A stretch of DNA of 41,693 nucleotides from Myxococcales bacterium (lineage in GTDB: Bacteria > Myxococcota_A > Polyangia > Haliangiales > Haliangiaceae), in assembly GCA_028287115.1 (NCBI GenBank), contig JAQBQF010000221.1, forward strand, positions 1 through 41,693, read 5' to 3'. Below the pieces are notes generated by a model, which saw only the letters and a program-made list of their open reading frames with translations, was not told where the DNA came from and did not search any database. This document shows positions 24,889 to 32,885 of this stretch, piece by piece. Position 1 is the stretch's first letter. Every line of letters starts with the position of its first letter. A program made the position numbers and the translations under genes.

Positions 24889-25955
24889 GGGCTCGGAATC
24901 GTGAAGCAGACGGTGGTCCCTACCCCGGGCTCGCTCTCGGCCCAGATCTCACCACCATGGGCGACGACCAGACACTTGGCGATGTACAGACCAAGTCCGA
25001 GACCGCGGTGTTCGTTGCCGCCGAGCTGGGAGAACCGTTCGAAGATCGTCAGCAACTTGTCCTTTGGGATCCCGACTCCGCTATCCCTGACCCAGATCGT
25101 CGGATGGCCTGACACGTGGGCCGCTCCGACGAGGATCTTCGCCCCGCGCGCGCTGAACTTGACGGCGTTGGTGATCAGGTTACCGATCACCTGCAGGATT
25201 CGTTCGTGATCAAACGTCGCCGATAAGTGACCGACAATCGCGGGTTCCAGCACGATCTCCTTCTTCGCCGCAAGCGGTCTCCAGATCTCGACCGCCTCCA
25301 CGACGACGTTGACGGCATCGGCCACGGAAGGTGCCACGGAGAGCTTGCCGGCGTCGATACTGGCGATATCGACGAGGTCGGCGATCAGCCGTCCCATCAA
25401 GCCCGCGGACCGCTGAATCCGCAGCGCGTGCGTCAGCAGCTTGTCGTGGTCGCTACTCTTCGCCTCGGCGATCATCGTCGCGTTCAACACGATTCCATGC
25501 AGGAGGTTGCGAAGATCGTGGCTGACCATGCCCAGAAAATCATCGCGACTTGCGAGCGCGTCATCGGCGCTGGCTCGCTCGCTCAGGAGATGTTGATCAG
25601 TCTTGTCGCGTTCGATCGGGAGCAATCGCGCAAGAGCACGTGCGCTCGCGGCACGCTCGTTCCGCAGTGTCTCGTCCGCTTCGGCGCGCTCCTCTCCGAG
25701 AGCTCGATCCTCGCGCGCTCGCTGCTGCACGATGGCGGTGCGAGTTTGTTGCGGCGAGCGGCGATCGATTTTTTGATCCGCCATCACCCGCGCGGTCGTC
25801 AGCACCTCGTCTGCCTCGTCGCGCGCGCGTTCGATGACCGCATCGGCCTGATGCTCGATTACAGCCTTTTCGACGAGGGCCGCATCTGTCTTGGCGCGTT
25901 CGCCCGCGAGGCTCTCGTCGGTCTGCTTGCGCCCGGGACGCCCGTCCTCTTTCAT
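24885..25955 (-). CDS. Soluble sensor histidine kinase with coiled-coil input
   Basis: A 356-residue kinase with no membrane segment. Residues 10-135 are a long coiled coil built of a loose repeat (LAGERAKTDAALVEK, LGEERAEADETLRNER, LLSERASADDAL). The HisKA domain follows, with phospho-acceptor His146 in VSHDLRNLLHGI. The ATPase domain has the N box (QVIGNLITNAVKF), G1 (DSGVGIP), F box (FERFSQLGG) and G2 (GLGLGLYIAK). It ends EPGVGTTVCFTIPSP, complete. Start taken at ATG 25955; the frame upstream is not protein-like. The next residues after His are Asp-Leu-Arg-Asn, the usual phosphatase/kinase motif. No response regulator adjoins it; three orphan receivers lie 8-15 kb away. Confidence 0.92.
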   Translation of the reverse strand: MKEDGRPGRKQTDESLAGERAKTDAALVEKAVIEHQADAVIERARDEADEVLTTARVMADQKIDRRSPQQTRTAIVQQRAREDRALGEERAEADETLRNERAASARALARLLPIERDKTDQHLLSERASADDALASRDDFLGMVSHDLRNLLHGIVLNATMIAEAKSSDHDKLLTHALRIQRSAGLMGRLIADLVDIASIDAGKLSVAPSVADAVNVVVEAVEIWRPLAAKKEIVLEPAIVGHLSATFDHERILQVIGNLITNAVKFSARGAKILVGAAHVSGHPTIWVRDSGVGIPKDKLLTIFERFSQLGGNEHRGLGLGLYIAKCLVVAHGGEIWAESEPGVGTTVCFTIPSP

Positions 25956-26186
25956 GAGACATCGTAGCTTCCACGATCCAGCGGACTTTGGGGGTTCCGA
26001 ATGCGCGCACGACGTGGAGTCTGGTCTCACGCGTCACGCTGAACACCCGAGAACTTTCAGGGGCTTCCTTGATCACTGCCTCAGTTTCTTGAGGGACCGC
26101 GCGACCCGCGACATGGAGATCGATCAGCACGCAGCGACAAGTCCGCGGTTTCACGTGTGGAACAGCCGTTGCACCGCTCGGCCAAG

Positions 26187-26507
26187 ATGCGGATCGTCGC
26201 CGTGATCGTGCTTACTGTGCTGGCCGGCTGTGTTGGTTCGACGGTCGGCAGCTCCGACTGTCATCTCCACCTGACCAAGACGCTGACGATCGATGGCTCG
26301 GCACAGAACGATCCGCCGCTGCAATTGCGAATCGAGAGTTGCCGGCTCGACGTCGACGCCTGCATGACCCTGTGTGATCTCTCGATCCGGCGCGCCGCGA
26401 TCATCGGGACGGTCACCCACTGCGACGTCACGTTTGAAGGTACCGCCGTGACCATGCAGATTGCCTATGACGCGCCGAACCCGGACAACGTCTGCGAGGC
26501 CTTCTAA
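26187..26507 (+). CDS. Small lipoprotein, unknown function
   Basis: A 106-residue protein starting MRIVAVIVLTVLAGC, with lipobox Cys15. The mature region has five or six Cys (SDCHLHL, IESCRLDVDACMTLCDL, VTHCDVTFEG, DNVCEAF), suggesting a disulfide-stabilised small domain, and alternates short strands. The ATG at 26157 would add ten non-signal residues. It stands alone between the kinase (divergent) and the HupE-like gene (convergent, 11 bases between stops). No family recognised. Confidence 0.62.
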   Translation: MRIVAVIVLTVLAGCVGSTVGSSDCHLHLTKTLTIDGSAQNDPPLQLRIESCRLDVDACMTLCDLSIRRAAIIGTVTHCDVTFEGTAVTMQIAYDAPNPDNVCEAF

Positions 26508-26518
26508 GTTAAGACGGG

Positions 26519-27634
26519 TTACCCAAGCGCGCGCACGACGAACCAGTACATCCCGAGCATGAAGATCATGCACGCGGCAGCGCGCACGACGACCCTCTCG
26601 ACCGCGAGCTTGCGAGGCTGCAGCGGAACACCCGGAGGGGTTTGCAGGAGCATCACGAGCGGCGCGAACAGCAGCACGATCAGGACCTGACCGATCTCCA
26701 CGCCGATGTTGTAGCCGAACAGCGCGGTCACCTTGCCGCGCATCGTCAGATCGAGCGCGCTCAGCGCGGTCGCGAAGCCAAAGCCATGGACCAGGCCAAA
26801 GCCGGTCGCGATCATCCAGCGCTGCTTCTTGAACGCGCCGGTAAACGCTTCGACGGCCGCGAGCGCGATCGTGAGCGCGATCAGCGGCTCGATGATTCGC
26901 GCCGGCGGTCGTGCGATATCGAGCGCTGCGAGCGCGAGCGTGATCGAATGGCCGAGCGTGAACCCGCTGGCGACACCGACGAGCTGCACGAGCGTTCCTC
27001 CGGCGAGCAGGAGCGCGAGCAAGAACACGATGTGATCGATACCGTCGGGCAACTTCCAGCCGCCACCTTCGCGGTGCCACTGATTCGGTGCGGCGCCGAT
27101 GTGCTCGACGCCGGACCATAGAAAGTGCATGAAGCCGACCTCGGAGACGCCCGCTTCACCGAGCGAGATCTCCGCCCGCCCTTGATCGACGAGCGTGAGG
27201 CGCTCGGAGCCAGCAACCGTCTCTTTGACCATCAGCTGAAACACCGGCGAGATCCGCCGCTGCTCGACGACCGGAAACGCCCAGTGCCGGAGGCCCGGGC
27301 CGGCACACGACGCGGTCCCCGAGATCTTGACGTTGCGTCCGACGAGCTCCGCGGATGCACCGGTAAAGGCGCAACCACCGCGATCGGTCGTGATCGGCGC
27401 GAGTGCATACGTTCCGGCGGCGAGATCCGCCGCGCGCGCGCGGACGAGGTTCGCATCGACCGCGGACGGATCGACGCACAGGACGATTGCCGCGGCCTTG
27501 GCATCGAGATCGAGCGTGATCGAGACGTCGCGATCGTTCGTCTCGATCCGCAGGTAGCCGAGGTCGAGTGGGTGGGCGTCCGCTGGCGCCGCGAGCCCGA
27601 GTAAACAGATCGCGATTGCGAACGCGCTGCGCAT
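26519..27634 (-). CDS. HupE/UreJ-type membrane protein with periplasmic N-domain
   Basis: A 371-residue protein. Signal peptide residues 1-20 (cleaved after PADA) is followed by a ~150-residue beta-rich periplasmic domain, then six or so helices with the HupE/UreJ_2 signatures: DGIDHIVFLLALLLAGG (His201), SGFTLGHSITLALA (His229), GLVHGFGFATALS (His283) and NIGVEIGQVLIVLL. HupE/UreJ members are nickel or cobalt permeases, and these His/Glu/Asp-bearing helices are the likely metal path. A loop (GVEHIGAAPNQWHREGGG) lies before the first signature helix. Its ATG overlaps the TPR gene stop (TAATG), so the two are coupled. Metal specificity is not shown. Confidence 0.86.
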   Translation of the reverse strand: MRSAFAIAICLLGLAAPADAHPLDLGYLRIETNDRDVSITLDLDAKAAAIVLCVDPSAVDANLVRARAADLAAGTYALAPITTDRGGCAFTGASAELVGRNVKISGTASCAGPGLRHWAFPVVEQRRISPVFQLMVKETVAGSERLTLVDQGRAEISLGEAGVSEVGFMHFLWSGVEHIGAAPNQWHREGGGWKLPDGIDHIVFLLALLLAGGTLVQLVGVASGFTLGHSITLALAALDIARPPARIIEPLIALTIALAAVEAFTGAFKKQRWMIATGFGLVHGFGFATALSALDLTMRGKVTALFGYNIGVEIGQVLIVLLFAPLVMLLQTPPGVPLQPRKLAVERVVVRAAACMIFMLGMYWFVVRALG

Positions 27635-28986
27635 TAGTGTTGCGCCCCGCGCGCCATGCCGAGGCTCCGCCAGCCGGAACCACCGGGATCCAGCCGCTCC
27701 GCTTCGTGTGCATAGAGCTCGGCGCGAGGCCCTTGCTCGACGCGCGCCGCGAGCTCGTACAGCCGCGCGTCGCGCGCGCCACTCGCGAGCGCTGCTCGGA
27801 TCTGGATCGCGGCTTCGTCATTCGCGCCCGAGCGATACAGCGCGCGCGAGAGCTGGAACCGGGTCTCCGCGCTCGGTCGCCGGGTCAGCTCCTCGCGTCC
27901 GAGTGCGATCGCCTCGTGCAGATCGGCCGGATCTCCGCGATCGACGAGCACCTCGACCAGATCGAGCTGATGACCGATGCCGCTGGTGCGCAGCTCCTCG
28001 CGCACGATCCGTTCGACCTGCGCCCGCGACGACGCGGCCGCCGCGGGATCGTTCGACAGCTCCTGCGCCCGCGCGAGATCGATCAAGTAGCGGACCTGCC
28101 GAGACGTCGCGAACGCCTGTTCGAACATCGCTCGAGCCTCGCATGCCTTGCCGCTGCGCAAGGCGAGCTCCGCGCGCTGGGCAAGTGCGAGCGGATAGTC
28201 GGGCACGATCCGAAGCGCCTCGTCGAACAGGGCCCCTGCCCCGACCGGCTCGCCGCGACGCAGCAGGAACCGTCCCCACAACGTGCGCGTCCGCGCGGCC
28301 TCCTGCAGATCGCCGGCGACTTCGACCGTCAGCGCGCGAGAGAAATCGAAGGCAGCTTCGGCGTCGCGACCTTGCGCCTGCATGACCAGCGCGCGCATCA
28401 AGTAGCCCGAGGAATCCGACTTGATCGAGACCGCGATCTCGGCCTCCTCGCTCGCTTCGGCAAGCTCGCCGAGCGCGAGGTGCGCGCTCGCCATCACGAT
28501 GTGCGTTCCCGAGCCTTTCGAATGCCTCGCATGGCGGCTCGCGATCTCGATCGCCTCGCGAAAACCATGGCGTGCGTTCGCGAGCTTCGCGAGGGTCAGT
28601 GCAACGCCATTCGGATACGGCAGGATCTCGAGCGACTTCCGCGCGAACTGCTCGCTGATCTTGTAGTCCTCGGGATCGCCGCTCTGGGTGGCGCGGCGCA
28701 GATAGAGCTCCGCGAGATCGGCGTTGTCATAAGGAGACGGCGCGCCTTGGGTCAGCCTCGCCTCGAGCTCGCGAATGATCGACTCGGAATCGTCATCCGC
28801 GATCGGCTTCGTCGAGAACTTGTAGTGGACGACCGCCGGATCGGGTTCGTAGAGCGAGCGCGCGTGCGGCGCCGGCTGCGCGGCTTCCGAGTGTCTGCCG
28901 TGAACGACCAGCCCGGCGACGAGCGCGCTGCCGGTGATCGCCGTCATCACCAGCCATGTCGTGCGCGTCAGCATTCGTGTCCCCAT
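27634..28986 (-). CDS. Membrane-anchored tetratricopeptide repeat protein
   Basis: A 450-residue protein from the ATG at 28986 (another at 28974). An N-terminal anchor or uncleaved signal (TTWLVMTAITGSALVAGLVV) precedes the sequence motif LYEPDPAVVHYKFSTKPI and a run of about nine TPR-like helical pairs, e.g. YDNADLAELYLRRATQSGDPEDY, GTHIVMASAHLALGELAEASEEAEIAV, ALVMQAQGRDAEAAFDFSRAL and YPLALAQRAELALRSGKACEARAMFEQAF. TPRs hold protein partners, so this is probably a periplasmic scaffold. It is divergent from the DUF4331 gene (177 bases) and coupled to the HupE-like gene, suggesting a shared process. Confidence 0.85.
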   Translation of the reverse strand: MGTRMLTRTTWLVMTAITGSALVAGLVVHGRHSEAAQPAPHARSLYEPDPAVVHYKFSTKPIADDDSESIIRELEARLTQGAPSPYDNADLAELYLRRATQSGDPEDYKISEQFARKSLEILPYPNGVALTLAKLANARHGFREAIEIASRHARHSKGSGTHIVMASAHLALGELAEASEEAEIAVSIKSDSSGYLMRALVMQAQGRDAEAAFDFSRALTVEVAGDLQEAARTRTLWGRFLLRRGEPVGAGALFDEALRIVPDYPLALAQRAELALRSGKACEARAMFEQAFATSRQVRYLIDLARAQELSNDPAAAASSRAQVERIVREELRTSGIGHQLDLVEVLVDRGDPADLHEAIALGREELTRRPSAETRFQLSRALYRSGANDEAAIQIRAALASGARDARLYELAARVEQGPRAELYAHEAERLDPGGSGWRSLGMARGAQH

Positions 28987-29163
28987 GGCACCCAGTACGC
29001 CTGGGGCGGCAGACCAGATCATCGGAATCGGGGTCGCTAACTGCGCTGATCTGCTGGAAGCGCACTGAGATCGCCTCGCGGGAGGCGAGTCGATCCGTTC
29101 GCACACCAGGCTCGTAGGACCTCGGGAGACTTTGACCACACACATTCAATCGAGGGAACAGCC

Positions 29164-29988
29164 ATGGCAATGAAGAGACTCTTTACGATCGCTTCCGCGC
29201 TCGCCGTCACGGCGACGATCGGAGCGACCACCCACCTGGGCTATGCGTCGGATCACGACGACGGCGAGACAGACCTCAAGTCTCGCGCCCTCAACCTCAG
29301 CGATCACTTCTCGTTCAAATCGGGAACGGATCTCGCGCTCGTCATGTACTTCAATCCGCGGTCGCTGCCGGGTCGCCAGTACACGATGAGCACGAACGCG
29401 CGCTACGAGTTCCATGTCAGCAAGGCCACGTCGCGCACCGCGACGCCGACGCTCGCCGATGACTACGTGTTCCGCTTCGAAGCCGCCGCACCGGATGCGA
29501 CCGGCGCGCAAGCGATCACGCTGACGGTCCTCAAGGCGGGCGCCGTCGTGGGAACCAGCACCGGCACGAGCACGACGTTCGCCGCGTCGAAGGCGGACGC
29601 GGTCCACACGAACACCGGCACCGCCGGCGGGATCGGGCTCAAGTACTTCATCGGCCAGCGTGCCGACTCGTTCCACTTCGACGTGGTTCGATACTTCCAG
29701 GTTCGCGCCTTCCTCGCCGCGCGCTTCTTCGGTGGCGCGGGCGGCATCGGCGACGCGACCGCTTCGCTCGCGCCGAACTGCCGCGGTGACGCATTCCTCG
29801 GCGGCGTGCTCGGCAACACCGAGACGAATCCCGACGCCGACGGCGTCAACCTGTTCAACCCGCCGAGCTGCGCACCCGACTTCACGAAGAACCTCAACGT
29901 CACCGCCATCGTCTTGAACGTTCCGATCGCCGATCTCGGCGGCGGCGCGATCTTCGACACGTGGTCCACCATCTCGGTCAAGCAATGA
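29164..29988 (+). CDS. DUF4331 family exported protein
   Basis: A 274-residue exported protein with signal LFTIASALAVTATIGATTHLGYA. The mature part starts SDHDDGETDLKSRALNLSDHFSFKSG, the hallmark opening of DUF4331, and continues LALVMYFNPRSLPGRQYTMSTNARYEFHV and KYFIGQRADSFHFDVVRYFQVRAF. Acidic His/Asp-rich starts could bind metal. A GAGGG ribosome site lies seven bases before the ATG. Its stop is 14 bases before the start of the second, related gene, so they form one operon. The family has no established biochemical role. Confidence 0.87.
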   Translation: MAMKRLFTIASALAVTATIGATTHLGYASDHDDGETDLKSRALNLSDHFSFKSGTDLALVMYFNPRSLPGRQYTMSTNARYEFHVSKATSRTATPTLADDYVFRFEAAAPDATGAQAITLTVLKAGAVVGTSTGTSTTFAASKADAVHTNTGTAGGIGLKYFIGQRADSFHFDVVRYFQVRAFLAARFFGGAGGIGDATASLAPNCRGDAFLGGVLGNTETNPDADGVNLFNPPSCAPDFTKNLNVTAIVLNVPIADLGGGAIFDTWSTISVKQ

Positions 29989-30002
29989 AAGGAGCACGGA
30001 CC

Positions 30003-30833
30003 ATGACAACACTCATCCATCGTTCTTCTCGTGGCGCGCTCGCGCTGACTCTTCTCGTCGCCGCTTGCGGTAGCGACAGCAAACTGCCGCCGGCCGACGG
30101 AGCGATCGTGATCGACGCCCCCAAAGATGCGGCACCGCCCGCCGTGACGTACACGCAGGTAGAGCACCTCGCGCGGCCCGGCATCAACGAAGCGCTCCTG
30201 ATCACGACCGGGTACTTGAACGGCTATAACGCCACCGCGCCGAGCTTCGCCGGTGTCGATCAAGCGACCCTCGGTGCCGTCGTCGGCGAGGCGAAGACCG
30301 TGCTCAAGGCGGTCTATCTCGGATCGTGCCTGCTGAACGGCGCGCTCGGCCTGACCGCGGCACAGGGAGTCAAGCCCGCAGGCATGACCTGCCACGCCGT
30401 CGGTGCGGCGGTGTGGACAGAAGGCACGCTTGCCGGTGTCACGCTGACCGCCGCATCGGTCACGGCTGCCCAAGCCTACGCCGACAAGGTGTTCAGCCAG
30501 TTCGAGCCCGACGTCATGCGCATCGACACGGCCGTCACGAGCAACTACCTGACGCTCTGTGGCGACGCGAGCTCGACGCCGCTGCTATGCGGTGGTCGCC
30601 GCCTGCGTGATGACACGATCGACATCACGTACAACTACCTGATCAACGGTGCCGGTACACCGAAGGGCGCATACAACCAGGTCAACGCGCTGACCAGCGA
30701 CGGTGTGAACTTCTCGAGTGATGATGCGCAGAACTCGGGCAACACGATTGCCTCGACCGGCATCGTGAACCCGCAGCAGTATCACGCGAACGTGTCCGAT
30801 ACGGTCTTCCCGTACTCGGCCGCGCCGCTCTGA
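30003..30833 (+). CDS. DUF4331-like lipoprotein
   Basis: A 276-residue lipoprotein: ALALTLLVAACGSD places the lipidated Cys near residue 20. The segment VEHLARPGINEALLITTGYLNGYNA matches the 'R-P-x-x-N-E' motif in the second half of DUF4331 proteins, and LRDDTIDITYNYLI their C-terminal part. It thus seems a second, partial relative of the upstream gene: one covers the DUF4331 opening, this one the later half. An AAAGGAGC ribosome site precedes the ATG. The operon ends in an intrinsic terminator just after. Probably outer-membrane anchored, working with the upstream protein. Confidence 0.75.
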   Translation: MTTLIHRSSRGALALTLLVAACGSDSKLPPADGAIVIDAPKDAAPPAVTYTQVEHLARPGINEALLITTGYLNGYNATAPSFAGVDQATLGAVVGEAKTVLKAVYLGSCLLNGALGLTAAQGVKPAGMTCHAVGAAVWTEGTLAGVTLTAASVTAAQAYADKVFSQFEPDVMRIDTAVTSNYLTLCGDASSTPLLCGGRRLRDDTIDITYNYLINGAGTPKGAYNQVNALTSDGVNFSSDDAQNSGNTIASTGIVNPQQYHANVSDTVFPYSAAPL

Positions 30834-30852
30834 TCGAGAGCTCGCTCGCCGA

Positions 30853-31740
30853 TCAACGCTCCAGGCCTGACCGCCTGGGGCGTTTTGTTTGGTCCTCGCG
30901 CGCGTTCGCGAGGGTGGTCGGCGCGAGCGCGAGCCTGAAGAACGCCGCCGGGTCGATGAAGCCACCTGGAACGCGCACGCTCAGGTGGAGATGCGGCCCC
31001 GTCGTGCGGCCGGTGTGTCCCGCAAGGCCGAGTTCGGCGCCCTGCTCGACCCTTTCGCCTTCGGCGACCAGCACTTTGCTCAGGTGATAGTAGGCCGACG
31101 CGATCCCGGCGCCGTGCGCGATCACGACGAGGTTCCCGGCGAGGAAGCTATCGCGGACGAGCACGACGGTGCCTGCGTTGATCGCCTTGACCTTCGATCC
31201 CTCCTTCGCGAACAGATCGAGCCCCAGGTGCTGGCTCTTGTGGCCGTCGTTGAACGTGCGCCACTCGCCGAACGTCGAGGTCACTTCGCCGGGTGGCCGG
31301 CGGAACGGCCGCGTGAACAGCGGCTGGTCCTTGCTCTCGAGCGCCGCGTCGATGATCGCCTTGTTGTCGCTGTCGATCCGATCCCGATCCGCCTTGTCGG
31401 GATTTGCGAGCTCGTCTTCGACCACGATGCTCGTCTCCGGAAACGTCAAGTCGTCCACCTCGAGGCTCACGGCCTTGGCCGGCCCTTCGAGATCGATCGT
31501 GATGATCTCCGGCTTGGTATCGAGCGGCACCGCGAACACGGCTTGATAGCCTCGCTTCGCGTTGAAGAAGCGAAGCGGTGTGCCGAGAGCCTTGCCCTTC
31601 GGCGCGGTCTTCACACCGGTCACCGTAACGAGCACCGGATCGCCGGGATGAACAGTGGCGGGCTGCACCGTCACCTTGGGGTCGGCGATCGCAACAGAGG
31701 TGAGCGCGAGCAGCGCCGCGAGCGAAATGAAACGAGTCAT
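30853..31740 (-). CDS. M23-family peptidase (LytM-like)
   Basis: A 295-residue exported protein with signal FISLAALLALTSVAIA. The N-terminal ~120 residues are an Ig-like beta domain (KVTVQPATVHPGDPVLVTVTG). The C-terminal LytM domain has the zinc motif HLGLDLFAKEGSKVKA (H-x-x-x-D), GNLVVIAHG, YYHLSKVLVAEGERVEQGAELGLAGHTGRTTGPHLHLSVR (H-x-H), so the metal ligands are all present. Such enzymes cut peptide bridges of peptidoglycan, or act as inactive activators when ligands are lost; here it should be active. Its last ten residues (about QTKRPRRSGLER) are encoded through the opposing terminator stem. Confidence 0.92.
   Translation of the reverse strand: MTRFISLAALLALTSVAIADPKVTVQPATVHPGDPVLVTVTGVKTAPKGKALGTPLRFFNAKRGYQAVFAVPLDTKPEIITIDLEGPAKAVSLEVDDLTFPETSIVVEDELANPDKADRDRIDSDNKAIIDAALESKDQPLFTRPFRRPPGEVTSTFGEWRTFNDGHKSQHLGLDLFAKEGSKVKAINAGTVVLVRDSFLAGNLVVIAHGAGIASAYYHLSKVLVAEGERVEQGAELGLAGHTGRTTGPHLHLSVRVPGGFIDPAAFFRLALAPTTLANAREDQTKRPRRSGLER
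30856..30890 (+). terminator. Intrinsic terminator of the DUF4331 operon
   Basis: An 11-base stem (ACGCTCCAGGC / GCCTGGGGCGT, one G-U wobble) with a six-base loop CTGACC is followed directly by TTTTGTTT. It lies 23 bases after the stop of the DUF4331-like lipoprotein gene. On the minus strand there is no T-run after the stem, so it works for plus-strand transcripts only. It overlaps the last codons of the convergent M23 peptidase gene. Confidence 0.85.
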
Positions 31741-31832
31741 GTGATCGGTCTACGCTCGTTTGCGAATACGACAAGGCAGCGAAGGATCACCTCACCGGCA
31801 GGCCCGTCCTAGTTGTGACGAGCAGCTACGCC

Positions 31833-31846
31833 GAGCGCATGCGCTC
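31833..31846. repeat. 14-bp perfect palindrome
   Basis: GAGCGCATGCGCTC is perfectly self-complementary and sits in the 256-bp gap upstream of both the M23 gene (minus) and the tiny lipoprotein gene (plus). The position suits an operator for a dimeric regulator, but in GC-rich DNA such palindromes also arise by chance. Confidence 0.3.
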
Positions 31847-31996
31847 TGCTCGGGTGAGACGTAGATGCGCCGCCGGTCTGTGGCTAACTGAAGAAGCGCA
31901 CGAGCGTAGCGATCGCAGAATAGGTTCGGTCATCTAACAGGCCACGGCAGATCGTATTCATCGCGCGCGGCGCATCGACCGTTTATCTAGCCAGCC

Positions 31997-32107
31997 ATGA
32001 AAACACTTTCTACGTTGGCTCTGATCGGGCTCGTTGGTTGTGCGCCGGACGCATTCCAACCGATCCACGCGCCGGCACCGAATTGGACGAGCGCGCTCGA
32101 TCGCTAA
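31997..32107 (+). CDS. 36-residue lipoprotein
   Basis: Starting at ATG 31997, the frame reads MKTLSTLALIGLVGCAPDAF, then QPIHAPAPNWTSALDR and stop (TAA, followed at once by TAG). The signal is a compact lipoprotein type (Lys2, hydrophobic core, lipobox LVGC with Cys15), leaving a 22-residue mature peptide. No ribosome site is obvious, but the locally AT-rich stretch before it (ccgtttatctagcc) may hold a promoter close to the start. It resembles the 16221-16331 gene in length and layout but not in mature sequence. Likely real; role unknown. Confidence 0.6.
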   Translation: MKTLSTLALIGLVGCAPDAFQPIHAPAPNWTSALDR

Positions 32108-32189
32108 TAGTTCGGACCTCGCGAGCGATCTTTCGTCGCCCGACTCACGATGCCGCTATTCGGCAGCCCAGCGCTCGCTCGATCGACGG

Positions 32190-32744
32190 TTAGCTGCGGC
32201 TTTGCTGCTCGCGCAGCTTGGCGAAGTAGTTGCGCAGGTTGAACAGGTCGTCGTGGACGCGCTGCTCGCGCATCAGCCGGATCTTCATGTCGCTCACGAC
32301 GAGCGACGCGACGCCGTGAACGGTCGCGAACAGCCGCGAGTGCATGCGTGTGGTGCCTGGACGATCGCCCGGGATGAACACGATCTCCGCCCAGACTTCG
32401 GCGCTTCCACCGGTGTCTTCGAACCACACCATCCGCGCGGCGGGCTGGTTGTGAAAATGCACGTTGTCGTGGTGATCGTTCGGGCCGATGAACGTCACGC
32501 GTGCATCGACGCCCTGCTGCTTCGTGATCACGACCTGGTGGACGTCCGGGAACATCACCGTCCAGCGCGCGTAGTCCGTCACCGTCTTGTAGGCGGTGTC
32601 CGGGTCGATCTCGAGCGTCGTCTCACCCTCGGTGATCGAGCTGTCGGTGGGGCTCTCGTAGACACGGAGATCGGCGGGTGCGCTGCGTGCGGCTTTACAG
32701 CCGATCAGCGCCGCAACGAGAATGATCGCCTTCACCCTACGCAT
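32190..32744 (-). CDS. START/SRPBCC-like lipoprotein
   Basis: A 184-residue lipoprotein: signal VKAIILVAALIGC with Cys16. The rest follows the SRPBCC (polyketide cyclase/Bet v1/START) helix-grip pattern: SSITEGETTLEIDPDTAYKTVTDYARWTVMFPDVHQVVITKQQG, DARVTFIGPNDHHDNVHFHNQ, AEIVFIPGDRPGTTRMHSRLFATVHG and a C-terminal helix (IRLMREQRVHDDLFNLRNYFAKL). The START fold holds a lipid or other hydrophobic ligand; as an anchored lipoprotein it might carry lipids in the periplasm. It has the usual length and stands alone. Confidence 0.74.
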   Translation of the reverse strand: MRRVKAIILVAALIGCKAARSAPADLRVYESPTDSSITEGETTLEIDPDTAYKTVTDYARWTVMFPDVHQVVITKQQGVDARVTFIGPNDHHDNVHFHNQPAARMVWFEDTGGSAEVWAEIVFIPGDRPGTTRMHSRLFATVHGVASLVVSDMKIRLMREQRVHDDLFNLRNYFAKLREQQSRS

Positions 32745-32885
32745 GCTCCTGGTGCAGCAATCGTCGCGCCAATGCGATCGCTACGCAACTTCGCGTAGAT
32801 ACGGTGCGTTCGGCGTCGGAAACCCGGCACCTGACGAATCCCCATACAGGGTTTTTCACCGACTTGCCGAGGGATAGATAGGTCC

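Noticed and set aside
27568..29040. 490-residue plus-strand frame
   Set aside because: Antisense to the TPR gene; Arg-rich, no start signal, no fold.
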